From positions 186,001 through 250,000 of the forward strand of contig CAWEWZ010000002.1 of the NCBI GenBank assembly GCA_963812885.1: a stretch of DNA of 64,000 nucleotides, given 5' to 3'. Under the pieces are notes generated by a model. It was not told the origin of the DNA. It saw only the letters and a list, made by a program, of their open reading frames with translations, and did not search any database. A program made the position numbers and the translations under genes. Shown piece by piece: positions 47,913 through 56,664 of this stretch (position 1 is its first letter; every line of letters begins with the position of its first letter). Source of the stretch: Bog-756 sp963812885. GTDB lineage: Bacteria; Actinomycetota; Acidimicrobiia; Acidimicrobiales; RAAP-2.

Positions 47913-48749
47913 TCACTCCCCGGGATCGGCCGAGGGGAACCGCGGAGGCCGTCGGTCGCGGATGGCGTTGACCCCCTCTTTGGCGTCGGGGCCGAGGAAG
48001 CCGAGCATCTCGAGGGCCAGCGACTCACCGAACGCCGGGGACGCCGACCTCAGCCACTGGTTGAGGGCCCGCTTGGTCCACTGCACCGCGGTCCGGCTCC
48101 CGGCGGCGAGCCGATCGGCGACGGCCAGGGCCTCGGGCAGAACCTCGTCATCGGCCACACATCGGGTCACCAGTCCGATGCGCTCGGCCTCGCGCCCTTC
48201 GATGAAGTCGGCAGTCATCAGGTAGTACTTGGCCTTGGCCATCCCACAGAGCAGCGGCCAGATCAGGGCGGCATGATCGCCGGCGGCCACCCCGAGGCGG
48301 GCGTGGCCGTCCGACAAGCGGGCCGATTCGGCGATGATGCTCACGTCCGCCAGCAGGGCCACGGCCAGTCCGGCACCTACCGCCACGCCGTTGATGGCCG
48401 AGACGATCGGCTTCACCGAGGCCAGGATCTCGTCGACCACGGCGTTGGCATCGCGCCACTGCTCGACGACGGCACCGTGGTCGGTGGTCATCCGCTCGAC
48501 CATGGCCAGGTCGCCGCCGGCCGAAAAGGCCCGGCCGGCCCCGGTGATGACCGACACGGCGACCGACTGGTCAGCGTCGACCACCGACCAGACCTCGGAG
48601 AGCTCTCGGTGCAGTCGTTCGTCGGCTGCGTTGAGCACGTCCGGTCGGTCGATGGTGATCAGGAGGACGCCGGCGTTGGGCCGCTCGAACCGGAGGTGCT
48701 CGAAGTCCTCGTACGACACGAAGGACTGGCCTGGCCCGGGTCCGGTCAT
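47913..48749 (-). CDS. Enoyl-CoA hydratase/isomerase family protein
   Basis: A 278-aa crotonase-fold enzyme from ATG 48749. It shows LLITIDRPDVLNAADERLH, the oxyanion block GAGRAFSAGGDLAMV and AINGVAVGAGLAVALLADVSI, and ends RPPRFP. ADHAALIWPLLCG lies where hydratases carry a Glu, so catalysis may differ from classical hydration. As read, its frame continues upstream without a stop into the methyltransferase gene, giving a 610-aa apparent fusion; an extra base in the upstream gene explains this better (see that entry). Confidence 0.85.
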   Translation of the reverse strand: MTGPGPGQSFVSYEDFEHLRFERPNAGVLLITIDRPDVLNAADERLHRELSEVWSVVDADQSVAVSVITGAGRAFSAGGDLAMVERMTTDHGAVVEQWRDANAVVDEILASVKPIVSAINGVAVGAGLAVALLADVSIIAESARLSDGHARLGVAAGDHAALIWPLLCGMAKAKYYLMTADFIEGREAERIGLVTRCVADDEVLPEALAVADRLAAGSRTAVQWTKRALNQWLRSASPAFGESLALEMLGFLGPDAKEGVNAIRDRRPPRFPSADPGE

Positions 48750-48814
48750 CGCGTCGAGCAACGGATGGTGGAGACCGAGTTCGGCCAGTGACCGTCCGGG
48801 GTCGATCGGGTCGG

Positions 48815-49745
48815 TCAGCTCGTCGGGGGCGCCCTCGGTCTTGAACACGTAGATGTTCCAGTAGGGGGCCAGGTCCGCCGGTTCGATGTCGGCGTACAGC
48901 CGCTCCTCGACCAGGGGACAGCGGATGAACCCGGCCTGCTCGAACTGCCGGGTCCACCAGCCGAACGAGGCGATGGTCAGGTGGCCCTCGACCAGCTGGC
49001 CGTCGGCGTCCACAGCCAGGTCGGCCTCGGGGACCGGCCCGAGGAACTCCGGTCCGAGCTGTCGGTAGTGGTCCACCCGCTCAGGGCGGACCTTTCCCTC
49101 GAAGTGCCCGTCGGGGCCGGACACGTTGGTCCCGAAGGACGGGATGGTGGCATAGAGGTAGGACCCGCACACCCGGTGGAGCTCGGCCAGGGCCACTTCC
49201 ACCCGGTCGGGCGGCAGGTGCTCGAGGATCTCGAGCGCGGTCACCAGCTCGAATGCGCCGTCCGCCCACGGGAGGCCGGCAAACAGGTTGCCCACCCGGA
49301 TGTGGCCCTGCGCCCCGGGGGTGGCGTGATCAACTGCGTACTGGCTCACGTCGCAGCCCTCGGCGTCGATGCCCCGCTCACGGAGCACCTCGACCAGGAA
49401 GCCGGTGGCACAACCGACGTCCAGCGAGTTCCCCACCCGGAAATTCCGCCACAGGAGCCATCCGGCGATATCGGCGTTGGAGGCGATCCGGTCGTAGCGG
49501 GCGTACCCCGACCGCCCGGCGCGGTCCCCCGAGGCGTCGCGTCCCTCGCCGAAATAGCTGCCCCCGTAGGTATCGGCGATGCCCGCCTCCCGGGCCTCGG
49601 CGATGGCCAGGCCCCGGTCGGCGGCCTCGGTGAGCGCACGCCCCGAGAGGGCCATGAGCCGGCGACCCCGGGGGTGACGGCTGGCCACCCCGATGAGGCC
49701 CCGCCGGGCGGCATCGGCCGCCGGTTTCCATCGGGCGCTCGGCAT
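48815..49745 (-). CDS. Class I SAM-dependent methyltransferase
   Basis: About 310 aa. The SAM site is NSLDVGCATGFLVEVLRERG, followed by VTALEILEHLPPDRVEVALAEL. The target is unknown; the type (methyltransferase domain 11/23) is common for lipid, sugar or small-molecule modification. As read, the frame runs on into the enoyl-CoA hydratase. Removing one base from the five-G run at 48825-48829 would end the protein at TGA 48815-48817 right after VFKTEGAPTS, leaving a 65-bp gap. I therefore treat them as two genes and the fusion as an artefact, though this is inference. Confidence 0.75.
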
Positions 49746-49959
49746 GGCGCGAGATTAGCCGTGGCCTGCCGGGCCGCCTCTGATCGAGTCTTGGCCGGCC
49801 CCGGTGGTTGGACGGCGACTGACCGGTTCCGAAAAATCGCGCAAAATACCACTCAAAGTGTGGAGATAAACACTCAATGCGGTTATTGTGGTCCCAAGGG
49901 AGTCTCGACCGAAGGACATGGAGATGGCCAGGAGACGTGGGTCCTCAGGAGGATCGGCA

Positions 49960-50964
49960 ATGGAAAGCCAACACGGCACGGTGGAGCAGATCGTGGATCA
50001 GCTGGCGGAGCCTCCGGGCGACGCCGGCGATGCTCGAGTCGACGGGGGATCCGGGGTGGCCACGGCTTCCCTGTTCAATCCGCCTCCGGGCGGGAGCGCC
50101 GGCCTGAGCCGGCTCGAGACTTCCGACGAGGCACCGGCCGCCTCGCTGGTCGGATCGCTGTCGGTCTTCACTTTGGCTGACGTCCTGTCCATGCTCGCCT
50201 CCACCATGCAGACCGGCGAGCTCCAGGTGGTGGGTGAGAGTGTGGACGGACGGGTCTGGCTCGACCGCGGCGATCTCTCGGACGCCCAGGTCGGGGCGAC
50301 AACCACCATCGGCCAGGCGGTGTTCGATCTGGCCTGCGTGACCGACGGTTGGTTCTACTTCACCTCCGGTTCGGCGACCTCGAGCGGACAGTCACCGCTG
50401 CCGGTCGCCACCGTCCTCACCGAAGTCGGTCCCCAGGTCGACGAGTGGCGCGAGCTCCAGAAGGCGGTCCCCCTCGAAGCGGTGGTCGCCCTCTGCCCTG
50501 ACCCCCCGGGCCAGGACGTCCAGATCCGCAGCGACCAGTGGCGCGTGCTGACCACCGTCGGAAGCAGCGGGCTCACGGTGAAATCGGTCCTCGACATGAT
50601 CGGCGAGGACCAGATCGCCGGCCTCCGCACCCTCCGCGAGCTCGACGCCGCCGGTCTCATCGAACTACGCACACCGGTGGTGCCGGGCGACGACGACCCG
50701 GCCCCCACCTATGACTTCTCGTCGAGCAACGGGTCGACACTCGGCACCTTGCCTCCCCCGGCGCCGGCGCCACCGGAGTCCTCCGGCACCGACGAGACCC
50801 CCACGGTTCCCCCGCCGCCGCTGGCCATGGACACCTCGGCCGCCCCCGGTGACAAGACGTACGGCAGCCTGGCCGAGGTAGCGATGATGCCACCCCCGAT
50901 CGCCGACGACCCCTGGGCGCACACCACCAAGACCAACGGCTCGGACGACAGCGGGGCGGCCTGA
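49960..50964 (+). CDS. DUF4388 domain protein
   Basis: A 334-aa soluble protein. Residues 60-200 form a DUF4388 (PATAN-like) domain: LVGSLSVFTLADVLSMLAS, TGELQVVG, GRVWLDRGDLSDAQVG; such domains occur in response-regulator and gliding/polarity proteins. A winged-helix-like segment follows (SVLDMIGEDQIAGLRTLREL) and then a Pro-rich disordered tail. ATG 49960 is favoured over upstream ATGs by AGGAGG at 49947-49952, seven bases before it. Stand-alone gene that converges on rdgB; function unknown, perhaps signalling. Confidence 0.75.
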   Translation: MESQHGTVEQIVDQLAEPPGDAGDARVDGGSGVATASLFNPPPGGSAGLSRLETSDEAPAASLVGSLSVFTLADVLSMLASTMQTGELQVVGESVDGRVWLDRGDLSDAQVGATTTIGQAVFDLACVTDGWFYFTSGSATSSGQSPLPVATVLTEVGPQVDEWRELQKAVPLEAVVALCPDPPGQDVQIRSDQWRVLTTVGSSGLTVKSVLDMIGEDQIAGLRTLRELDAAGLIELRTPVVPGDDDPAPTYDFSSSNGSTLGTLPPPAPAPPESSGTDETPTVPPPPLAMDTSAAPGDKTYGSLAEVAMMPPPIADDPWAHTTKTNGSDDSGAA

Positions 50965-50970
50965 GCCGGT

Positions 50971-51601
50971 TCATCCCTCGACTGTCGGGAGGATCAGCCG
51001 GGCCCAGCCGTGCCGCCAGAGCGCGGAAGGCGCGCCCGCGGTGCGAGATCCGATGCTTCTCCTCGGCGGTCATCTGGGCGAAGGTGCGCCCCTCGAAGCC
51101 GTCCGGGATGAAGACGGGGTCGTACCCGAACCCGGAGTCGCCCACCGCCGCCCGTGCGATGGTGCCCGACACCTCCCCGGCCTCCCAGACGTCAGTGCCG
51201 TCCGGCCAGGCCACCATGGCCACGGAGCGGAATTTGGCATGCCTCCGGTCGGGATCGTCGGCTCCGACCCTGTCCAGCTCGGCGAGCAGCTTGGCCACGT
51301 TGTCGGCGTAGGACGCATGATCGCCGGCGAACCGGGCCGAGTAGACCCCCGGAGCTCCCCCGAGGGCGTCGACCTCGAGCCCGGTGTCGTCGGACACCGC
51401 AGCCATCCCGGTGGCGTCGACCAGGGCACGGGCCTTGAGCCTGGCGTTGTCGACCAGGGTGTCCCCGGTCTCTTCGACATCGGGAACCGAGGACGGCCGG
51501 GGCAACAGCACCAGTCCCGGCACTTCGGACAGAATGGCCATGATCTCGGCGGCCTTGTCGGGATTGGCGCTGGCCACGACCAGCTTGCGCTCCCTGGTCA
51601 C
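50971..51601 (-). CDS. rdgB: Non-canonical purine NTP pyrophosphatase (RdgB/HAM1)
   Basis: Hydrolyses ITP, dITP and XTP so that deaminated purines do not enter nucleic acids. Motifs: KLVVASANPDKAAEI (substrate loop SxNxxK), VSDDTGLEVDALGGAPGVYSARFAG (metal Asp), SGFGYDPVFIPDG and MTAEEKHRISHRGRA. GTG 51601 overlaps the stop of rph (GTGA). The 3' end as read would run under the DUF4388 gene; removing one base from the CCC at 51003-51005 gives the ending ARLARLILPTVEG and a TGA at 50971, for about 209 aa, the usual length. Confidence 0.9.
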
Positions 51602-52362
51602 CGGGGCGACGGGGGCTCTGCGAGCGCTTCTGCCTGCAGATCGAGGAGGTGCGCGATCCCGTGCTCGGCCAGGCTGAGCATCTCGTCGAGCTCGCCCTTG
51701 GTGAAGGGCATGCCCTCGGCCGTTCCCTGGACCTCGATGAACCGACCCGACGACGTCATCACCACGTTCATGTCGACCTCGGCCCGGCTGTCCTCTTCGT
51801 AGGGGAGGTCGAGCATGCACACGCCGTCGACGACCCCGACCGAGACGGCGGCCACAGCCTCGGTGAGCGGGTTGGCCCGGAGCGCCCCCTTCTGGACGAG
51901 CCGGGTGAGTGCATCGTGCAGGGCGACGTAGGCACCACAGATCGACGCGGTCCGGGTACCCCCGTCGGCCTGGAGTACGTCGCAGTCCACGGTCACCTGG
52001 AGCTCCCCCAGGGCCACCATGTCGCACACCGAACGCAGCGAGCGGCCGATCAGCCGCTGGATCTCCTGGGTCCGACCGGACTGCTTACCCTTGGCCGCCT
52101 CGCGGGTGACCCGTTCGCCGGTCGAACCGGGCAGGAGCGAGTACTCGGCGGTGACCCAACCCTTGCCCGAGCCCCGCATCCACGGCGGCACCCGCTCCTC
52201 GATGGAAGCCGTGCACAGGACCCGGGTCCGCCCCATCGAGACCAGCACCGATCCGGGGGCGAAGACGGTGAAGTCCCGCTCGAAGGAGGCAGGCCGCAGC
52301 TCGTCGGTGCCCCGTCCGTCGGCCCGCCCGGTGGTCCGTCGGGCAATCGTTCCCTCGCTCAC
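51598..52362 (-). CDS. rph: Ribonuclease PH
   Basis: A 254-aa phosphorolytic exoribonuclease that trims tRNA 3' ends. It shows GRGTDELRPASFERDFTVFAPGS, RVLCTASIEERVPPW, GWVTAEYSLLPGSTGER, the phosphate-binding Arg block REAAKGKQSGRTQEIQRLIGR and VDCDVLQADGGTRTAS. All typical and complete. Followed by rdgB with a 4-base overlap, as in Mycobacterium. Confidence 0.97.
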   Translation of the reverse strand: MSEGTIARRTTGRADGRGTDELRPASFERDFTVFAPGSVLVSMGRTRVLCTASIEERVPPWMRGSGKGWVTAEYSLLPGSTGERVTREAAKGKQSGRTQEIQRLIGRSLRSVCDMVALGELQVTVDCDVLQADGGTRTASICGAYVALHDALTRLVQKGALRANPLTEAVAAVSVGVVDGVCMLDLPYEEDSRAEVDMNVVMTSSGRFIEVQGTAEGMPFTKGELDEMLSLAEHGIAHLLDLQAEALAEPPSPR

Positions 52363-52565
52363 AACATGTCGTCCTTTCCGTCACAGCTGGCTCCACCGGC
52401 CCGTCGTCGGCCGCCACCGGCCCCGGGCACGCTCATCGTGGGCCCGATCGTCAGCCGTCGGTGAGGTTCGGCCCGAGCTCAGCGGGCGGAAGTCCGGACC
52501 CGTGCCGAGAGTACCCCAGCGCCGGACCCGGGCCGTCGACGCCGACGGGCGAGCGGGCCGAAATA

Positions 52566-53514
52566 TCAGAAGTAGGTGATATGCCGGGCCCGCTCGGCCA
52601 CCTCGTCGAGGTCGCCGGTCCAGGCTCCGGTGGAGAGATACTTCCATCCGCCGTCAGCGGAGACCACGACGATGGTCCCGGCCTCGATCGCCCCCGCCGT
52701 CTTGGCCGCTCCGGCCAGCGCCGCCCCCGAGGACAGGCCGGCGAAGATACCCACCTCGGTCAGCCGCCGGGTCCACTCGATCGACTCGCGGGGGCGGACG
52801 ATCCGCTTCCCGTCGAGGAGCTCGTTCCCGTGGTTGTCGATGAAGATGGGCGGGATGTAGCCGTCGTCCAGGTTGCGTAACCCGTCGACCAGCTCGCCCG
52901 CCGGAGGCTCGATGGCCCAGACCTTGACGTCGGGATTCTGCTCCTTCAGGAACCGGCCCACCCCGAGCAGTGTGCCCGACGTGCCCAGACCGGCCACGAA
53001 ATGGGTGACCTCGGGGCAGTCCCGCCAGATCTCGGGGCCGGTGCCCTCATAGTGGGCCTTGGGGTTGGCCGGGTTGGCGTACTGGTAGAGGAAGGCCCAC
53101 TCGGCGTGCTCGGCGGCCAGTTCGCGGGCCCGGCGCACGGCCCCGTTGGACCCCTCGGAGCCGGGCGACGAGATGATCTCGGCACCCCACACCTCGAGGA
53201 GCTGGCGGCGCTCCAAGGAGACGTTCGTCAGCCAGGACCACGGTCAGGTGGTAGCCCTTGAGCTTGCAGACCATGGCCATGCCGATACCGGTGTTCCCCG
53301 ACGACGGCTCGATCAGCGTCTGGCCCGGCTCGAGGATGCCGTCCTTCTCCGCCTGTTCGATCATCGACAACGCGATCCTGTCCTTGACCGAACCGCCCGG
53401 GTTCTGTCCCTCGAGCTTGATCAGGATGCGAACGTCGGGGTTGGGGCTCAGCGAGGTGATGTCGACCAGCGGGGTGTTCCCGATCAGCTCCAGCACGGAG
53501 CCGAAGGCTGTCAT
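52566..53514 (-). CDS. cysM: Cysteine synthase CysM (CysO-dependent), frameshifted
   Basis: PLP enzyme that in Mycobacterium uses O-phosphoserine and the thiocarboxylate of CysO to form a CysO-cysteine adduct. LIGNTPLVDITSL, the PLP Lys in NPGGSVKDRIA, EPSSGNTGIGMAM and GTSGTLLGVGRFLKEQNPDVKVW are canonical. One extra base at 53226 breaks the gene: without it VVLADNVSLERRQLL reads through, and length is about 315 aa. Its ATG at 53514 overlaps the stop of cysO. The family assignment to CysM rather than CysK rests mainly on the cysO and mec neighbours. Confidence 0.9.
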
Positions 53515-53816
53515 CGGACGAAGGCTGCCCTGGTGTCGACCGCTCCCCCGGCCACCGCAGGCAGGATCGAGATCTCGTCCGACTCCTTCACCGGGGTGTC
53601 GAGCGCCGAAAGGTACCTGACGTCGTCGTCGTTGAGATAGACGTTGACGAACTTGTGAAGCGACCCGTCGTCATCGATGACCTGGCCGGACAGCCCCGGG
53701 TAGGTTGAGGCCAGGGTCTCGAGGACCTCGCCCACCGTCGACCCCTCGACAGCGACCGTCTTGGCCCCTCCGGCGTGCGGACGCAGGATGGTCGGCAGGT
53801 TGACTTGCACAGGCAC
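53511..53816 (-). CDS. cysO: CysO-like ubiquitin-fold sulfur carrier with C-terminal extension
   Basis: A 101-aa MoaD/ThiS-fold protein. Start VQVNLPTILRPHAGGAKTV and KFVNVYLNDDDVRYLSALDT are like Mycobacterium CysO, whose C-terminal Gly-Gly forms the thiocarboxylate. Here LPAVAGG is followed by ten more residues (AVDTRAAFVR) before the stop, so the di-Gly is masked. The extension is not an obvious sequencing fault, since the TGA overlaps the cysM ATG as expected. GTG 53816 follows GAGGAG. Cleavage by the neighbouring Mec protease is the likely activation step. Confidence 0.9.
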   Translation of the reverse strand: MPVQVNLPTILRPHAGGAKTVAVEGSTVGEVLETLASTYPGLSGQVIDDDGSLHKFVNVYLNDDDVRYLSALDTPVKESDEISILPAVAGGAVDTRAAFVR

Positions 53817-53874
53817 GGATTCTCCTCTGGTTGCGCGATGGCGGCGATGAAAGTTGACTACTTCGGTTGGGATT

Positions 53875-54282
53875 CTACCGGGGTCGCAAGCGCACCGGTT
53901 CCTCGGTGATCACCCCGTCGACGATCCGGTAGCTCCGCACCACAGGTTGGGTGTCCCGAAGGGAAACCAGCACATAGTGCCAGTCCGGGTCGGGGGCCTG
54001 GGCCACATCGGTAGGCGACGGGTAGGCCTCGGTATGGGTGTGGGAGTGGAACACCCCGATGATCGAGTTCCCCGACGCCTCGGCGTCGCGGTCGGCCTTC
54101 AGGTGATCCTTCGGATCGACGGTGTACAGCTTGGCCGATGCGGCCAGATTGCGGGCCGGGTAGCAGGTGACGACCTCACCGGTCTCGAGATCTCCTCCCA
54201 GGAGGCCGCAGGCCTCATCGGGAAGTCCGGTGAGGCAGTGGGCCACCATCTGATCGTGGGCCGACTTGGGGAGGGACAACAT
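53875..54282 (-). CDS. mec: JAMM metallopeptidase, CysO-cysteine hydrolase Mec-like
   Basis: A 135-aa zinc isopeptidase. The JAMM motif is complete: Glu in DEACGLLGG, then FHSHTHTEAYPSPTD (two His and Asp on zinc, Ser in PSPTD). In Mycobacterium, Mec releases cysteine from the CysO-cysteine adduct. Gene order mec-cysO-cysM is the same. It lies 58 bases upstream of cysO, so likely in one operon. Given the tailed CysO here, it may also trim the precursor. Confidence 0.93.
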   Translation of the reverse strand: MLSLPKSAHDQMVAHCLTGLPDEACGLLGGDLETGEVVTCYPARNLAASAKLYTVDPKDHLKADRDAEASGNSIIGVFHSHTHTEAYPSPTDVAQAPDPDWHYVLVSLRDTQPVVRSYRIVDGVITEEPVRLRPR

Positions 54283-54396
54283 GATGAACGCTCACGTTAG
54301 AGGAACCGGGTCGGGGATCGGGCGACTACCGTCCGATGGGTATGGGCAGCGGCCAAGCAGAAGAACAGGTCGGCCGGCGGCCGGGCCGGGGCACCG

Positions 54397-54891
54397 GTGG
54401 GCAAGGGCAAACCGGCACAGGAGGCCAACCGTGTGGTGGCCTCCAACCGGCGCGCCCGCCACGACTACGAGATCATCGACACCGTCGAGTGCGGCATCGT
54501 CCTCCAGGGCTCGGAGGTGAAATCGCTGCGGGCGGGCCGGATCGCACTGCAGGACTCCTACGCCCGGATCATCGACGGCGAGATGTGGCTGTTCGGGGTC
54601 CACGTCCCTCCCTATGCCCAGGCCAACGGGTTCGGTGCCCACGAGCCGGACCGGCGGCGCAAACTGTTGCTGCATCGCCGCCAGATCGACGAGTGGATGG
54701 GACGGTCCCAGCAGCAGTCCCTGACCATGGTGCCCCTGTCGATCTACTTCAAGGACGGTCGGGCCAAGGTCGAGGTGGCACTGGCCCGGGGCCGCCGGCA
54801 GTACGACAAGCGCCACGCCATCGCCACCCGGGACGCCAGCCGGGAGGCGGCGCGGGAGGCTCGGGCCGCGGCCAAGGGCGGAGCCCGCTGA
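54397..54891 (+). CDS. smpB: SsrA-binding protein SmpB
   Basis: A 164-aa partner of tmRNA in rescue of stalled ribosomes. It shows VVASNRRARHDYEIIDTVECG, LQGSEVKSLRAGRIALQDSYARI and the basic C-terminal tail that inserts in the mRNA channel (ARGRRQYDKRHAIATRDASR). GTG 54397 is the best start because no ATG is available in frame. ssrA follows 79 bases later, an arrangement common in bacteria. Confidence 0.95.
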   Translation: MGKGKPAQEANRVVASNRRARHDYEIIDTVECGIVLQGSEVKSLRAGRIALQDSYARIIDGEMWLFGVHVPPYAQANGFGAHEPDRRRKLLLHRRQIDEWMGRSQQQSLTMVPLSIYFKDGRAKVEVALARGRRQYDKRHAIATRDASREAAREARAAAKGGAR

Positions 54892-54970
54892 GGCCCCGAT
54901 GCGGTCCGGCCGGGAGACGGTAGGCTGGTGTGTCTCAGCCGGGCACCTGGTCCGGCGGTGTGACCACCCA

Positions 54971-55318
54971 GGGGGTGACAGGCTTCGACTCTGGTCGTCG
55001 AGGTAGGAGAAGCGAGCCGTGGTCTCCGGAGCCACGTTAAAGAGCCGGAACAAAAAATAAACGCCGAGCCTCAGCTCGCGCTCGCAGCCTAGAAACTGCG
55101 ACGTCCGACCGGCCTCAGTCCCACGGGTCGGAAACGGGCGCCATCTAGTGGGGCTCACCTGACCGATTGCGCCGACGGGCGGTCAGGGACAACTCAGTCG
55201 GATACGGATTGGCACTGCCGCCGGTAGCGGCGCCGGTCCCGACAACCCAACACCGGCTGCGCTCGGAGAAGGCCTACTGAGAAGCCGGAGGACGCGGGTT
55301 CGATTCCCGCCACCTCCA
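54971..55318 (+). ncRNA. ssrA: Transfer-messenger RNA (tmRNA)
   Basis: The 5' end GGGGGTGACAGGCTTCGAC and 3' end GGGTTCGATTCCCGCCACCTCC plus A form an alanine-type tRNA domain. The acceptor stem pairs GGGGGTG with CACCTCC and contains the G3-U70 wobble read by alanyl-tRNA synthetase. The tag reading frame probably resumes at GCC 55063 and gives AEPQLALAA followed by TAG at 55090-55092; the LALAA ending is the proteolysis signal. CCA is not encoded. Genes for smpB and ssrA are adjacent, and 348 bases is a normal length. Confidence 0.95.
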
Positions 55319-55320
55319 CG

Positions 55321-55354
55321 ATGCCCTGACCTGTTTTCCCGCAGGTCAGGGCAT
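55321..55354. terminator. Perfect 13-bp hairpin after ssrA
   Basis: ATGCCCTGACCTG pairs exactly with CAGGTCAGGGCAT around an 8-base loop, starting two bases past the end of tmRNA. No T-run follows, so it may end transcription with help or protect the RNA 3' end before trimming. Confidence 0.75.
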
Positions 55355-55503
55355 TGCTCTGTCCAGCGGCGCGACGGAAGTCGGGTCTATGGCAACGGGC
55401 CACCCGTGGGTACGACAGGCCGGGATGGGCCTGTCTCGGTGCGGAGCAGTCAGCAGTTACGTTTGGATACGTCGAATCGAATCCGGAAGAAGGGAAGCGG
55501 AGA

Positions 55504-56128
55504 ATGGCACTTCAGGTCATCGGCGCCGGTCTGGGAAGGACCGGGACGACATCGCTGAAGCAGGCACTCGAACAACTTCTGGGTGGGCCCTGCTACCACA
55601 TGCAGGAGGTCCAAGTTCGAACTGGTGACGCCGATAGCCTGGGGGGACGCCTACGAGGGCCGCCGCCCGGTATGGGAGAGCTTCTTCGAGGGATACCAGG
55701 CAACAGTTGACTGGCCCGCAGCTCCATTTTGGGAAGAGATAAGCAGAACGTTCGCAGACGGGCTCATCCTTCTGTCCGTGCGAGATCCTGACGACTGGTG
55801 GAAGAGCGCTTCCAACACGATCTTCCCTGCTCTGGCGACGTACTTCGCGCCCGACGCGCCAGCCGATGGCTGGACTCGGATGGGACGGGGGATGATGACC
55901 AGCTTTTCCCCTGGATGGCGAGACGAGACGGCGGCAAAGTCGGCCTATCTCGCCCACAATGAGCACGTCAGAATGACTGCGCCAAAGGATCGCTTCCTGG
56001 AATGGCGTCCAGAGGACGGCTGGGAGCCAATCTGTTCTGCCCTTCACCTCGATGTTCCCGACGAGCCGTTTCCGCACACCAACACCACCGCCAAGACCCG
56101 AGAGGAACTGGGGCTGGACCGACAGTAA
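55504..56128 (+). CDS. Sulfotransferase-family P-loop protein, frameshifted
   Basis: About 207 aa. The N-terminus MALQVIGAGLGRTGTTSLKQ is the phosphosulfate-binding P-loop (GxGRTGTTSLK) of PAPS-dependent sulfotransferases; LLSVRDPDDWWKSASNTIF is the 3'-phosphate loop with Arg-Asp-Pro. One extra C at 55611/55612 splits it: without it HMQEVKFELVTPIAWGDAYE reads through. About 15 residues shorter between the two blocks than most relatives. It may modify a glycan, lipid or small molecule; its position at the edge of the glycan locus suggests a glycan. ATG 55504 follows GGAGA. Confidence 0.78.
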
Positions 56129-56208
56129 CGAGAGGGCCCCTATCCGACTGTCAAAGCCCAGGAACGGCGCTATTCGGACCCGTCGAGCTGACCCGGCGGC
56201 CGGTCGTC

Positions 56209-56652
56209 TTAGCTTCTCCGAAAGGTGACGACGACCCTGCGGGTGACGTAGCGGCCGACCCGATAGACACCGGGATACCGCCGGGCAGAGACGACCATTC
56301 GATCGACCAGGATGCGAGAGAGGCGATTGCGGAAGGCTTCGAGCTCGGACCGCACCCGGTCGAGCTCGGACTCCAAAGCCTCGAGCTCGTGGCAGGTGTT
56401 CCAGAGATCCCGTTCGACCTGTGGCAGCCGTGCCGCATCATGCTGCAACGAGCTGATGTACTCCTGGGTGACGAGCCGTTCTCTCTGGAGGCAACGGACC
56501 TCGTTGTCGAGCACGATATTCTCCTCGACCCGCTCACGTAGTCGGAGCTCGAGTTCGGCGATGCGAGTCTCGAGAACAGCATGCTCCACGAGCGCCGCCT
56601 CACCGGAGGGATCATTCGTGTCCACACGAGATCTGGGTCCGCCGTCGCTCAT
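56209..56652 (-). CDS. Coiled-coil protein of the glycan locus, 147 aa
   Basis: Residues 20-110 form a long heptad coiled coil (HAVLETRIAELELRLRERVE, ELEALESELDRVRSELEAF) and the C-terminus is basic (RRYPGVYRVGRYVTRR). No enzyme domain. ATG 56652 is 12 bases after the stop of the two-domain glycosyltransferase, so they are in one operon. Such proteins may scaffold glycosyltransferases on a membrane; the role is inference. Confidence 0.7.
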   Translation of the reverse strand: MSDGGPRSRVDTNDPSGEAALVEHAVLETRIAELELRLRERVEENIVLDNEVRCLQRERLVTQEYISSLQHDAARLPQVERDLWNTCHELEALESELDRVRSELEAFRNRLSRILVDRMVVSARRYPGVYRVGRYVTRRVVVTFRRS

Positions 56653-56664
56653 GTTCTCAATCCT

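Noticed and set aside
55194..55403. Minus-strand 69-codon frame across the end of ssrA
   Set aside because: It lies antisense to tmRNA and reads the T arm backwards, a well-known false gene.
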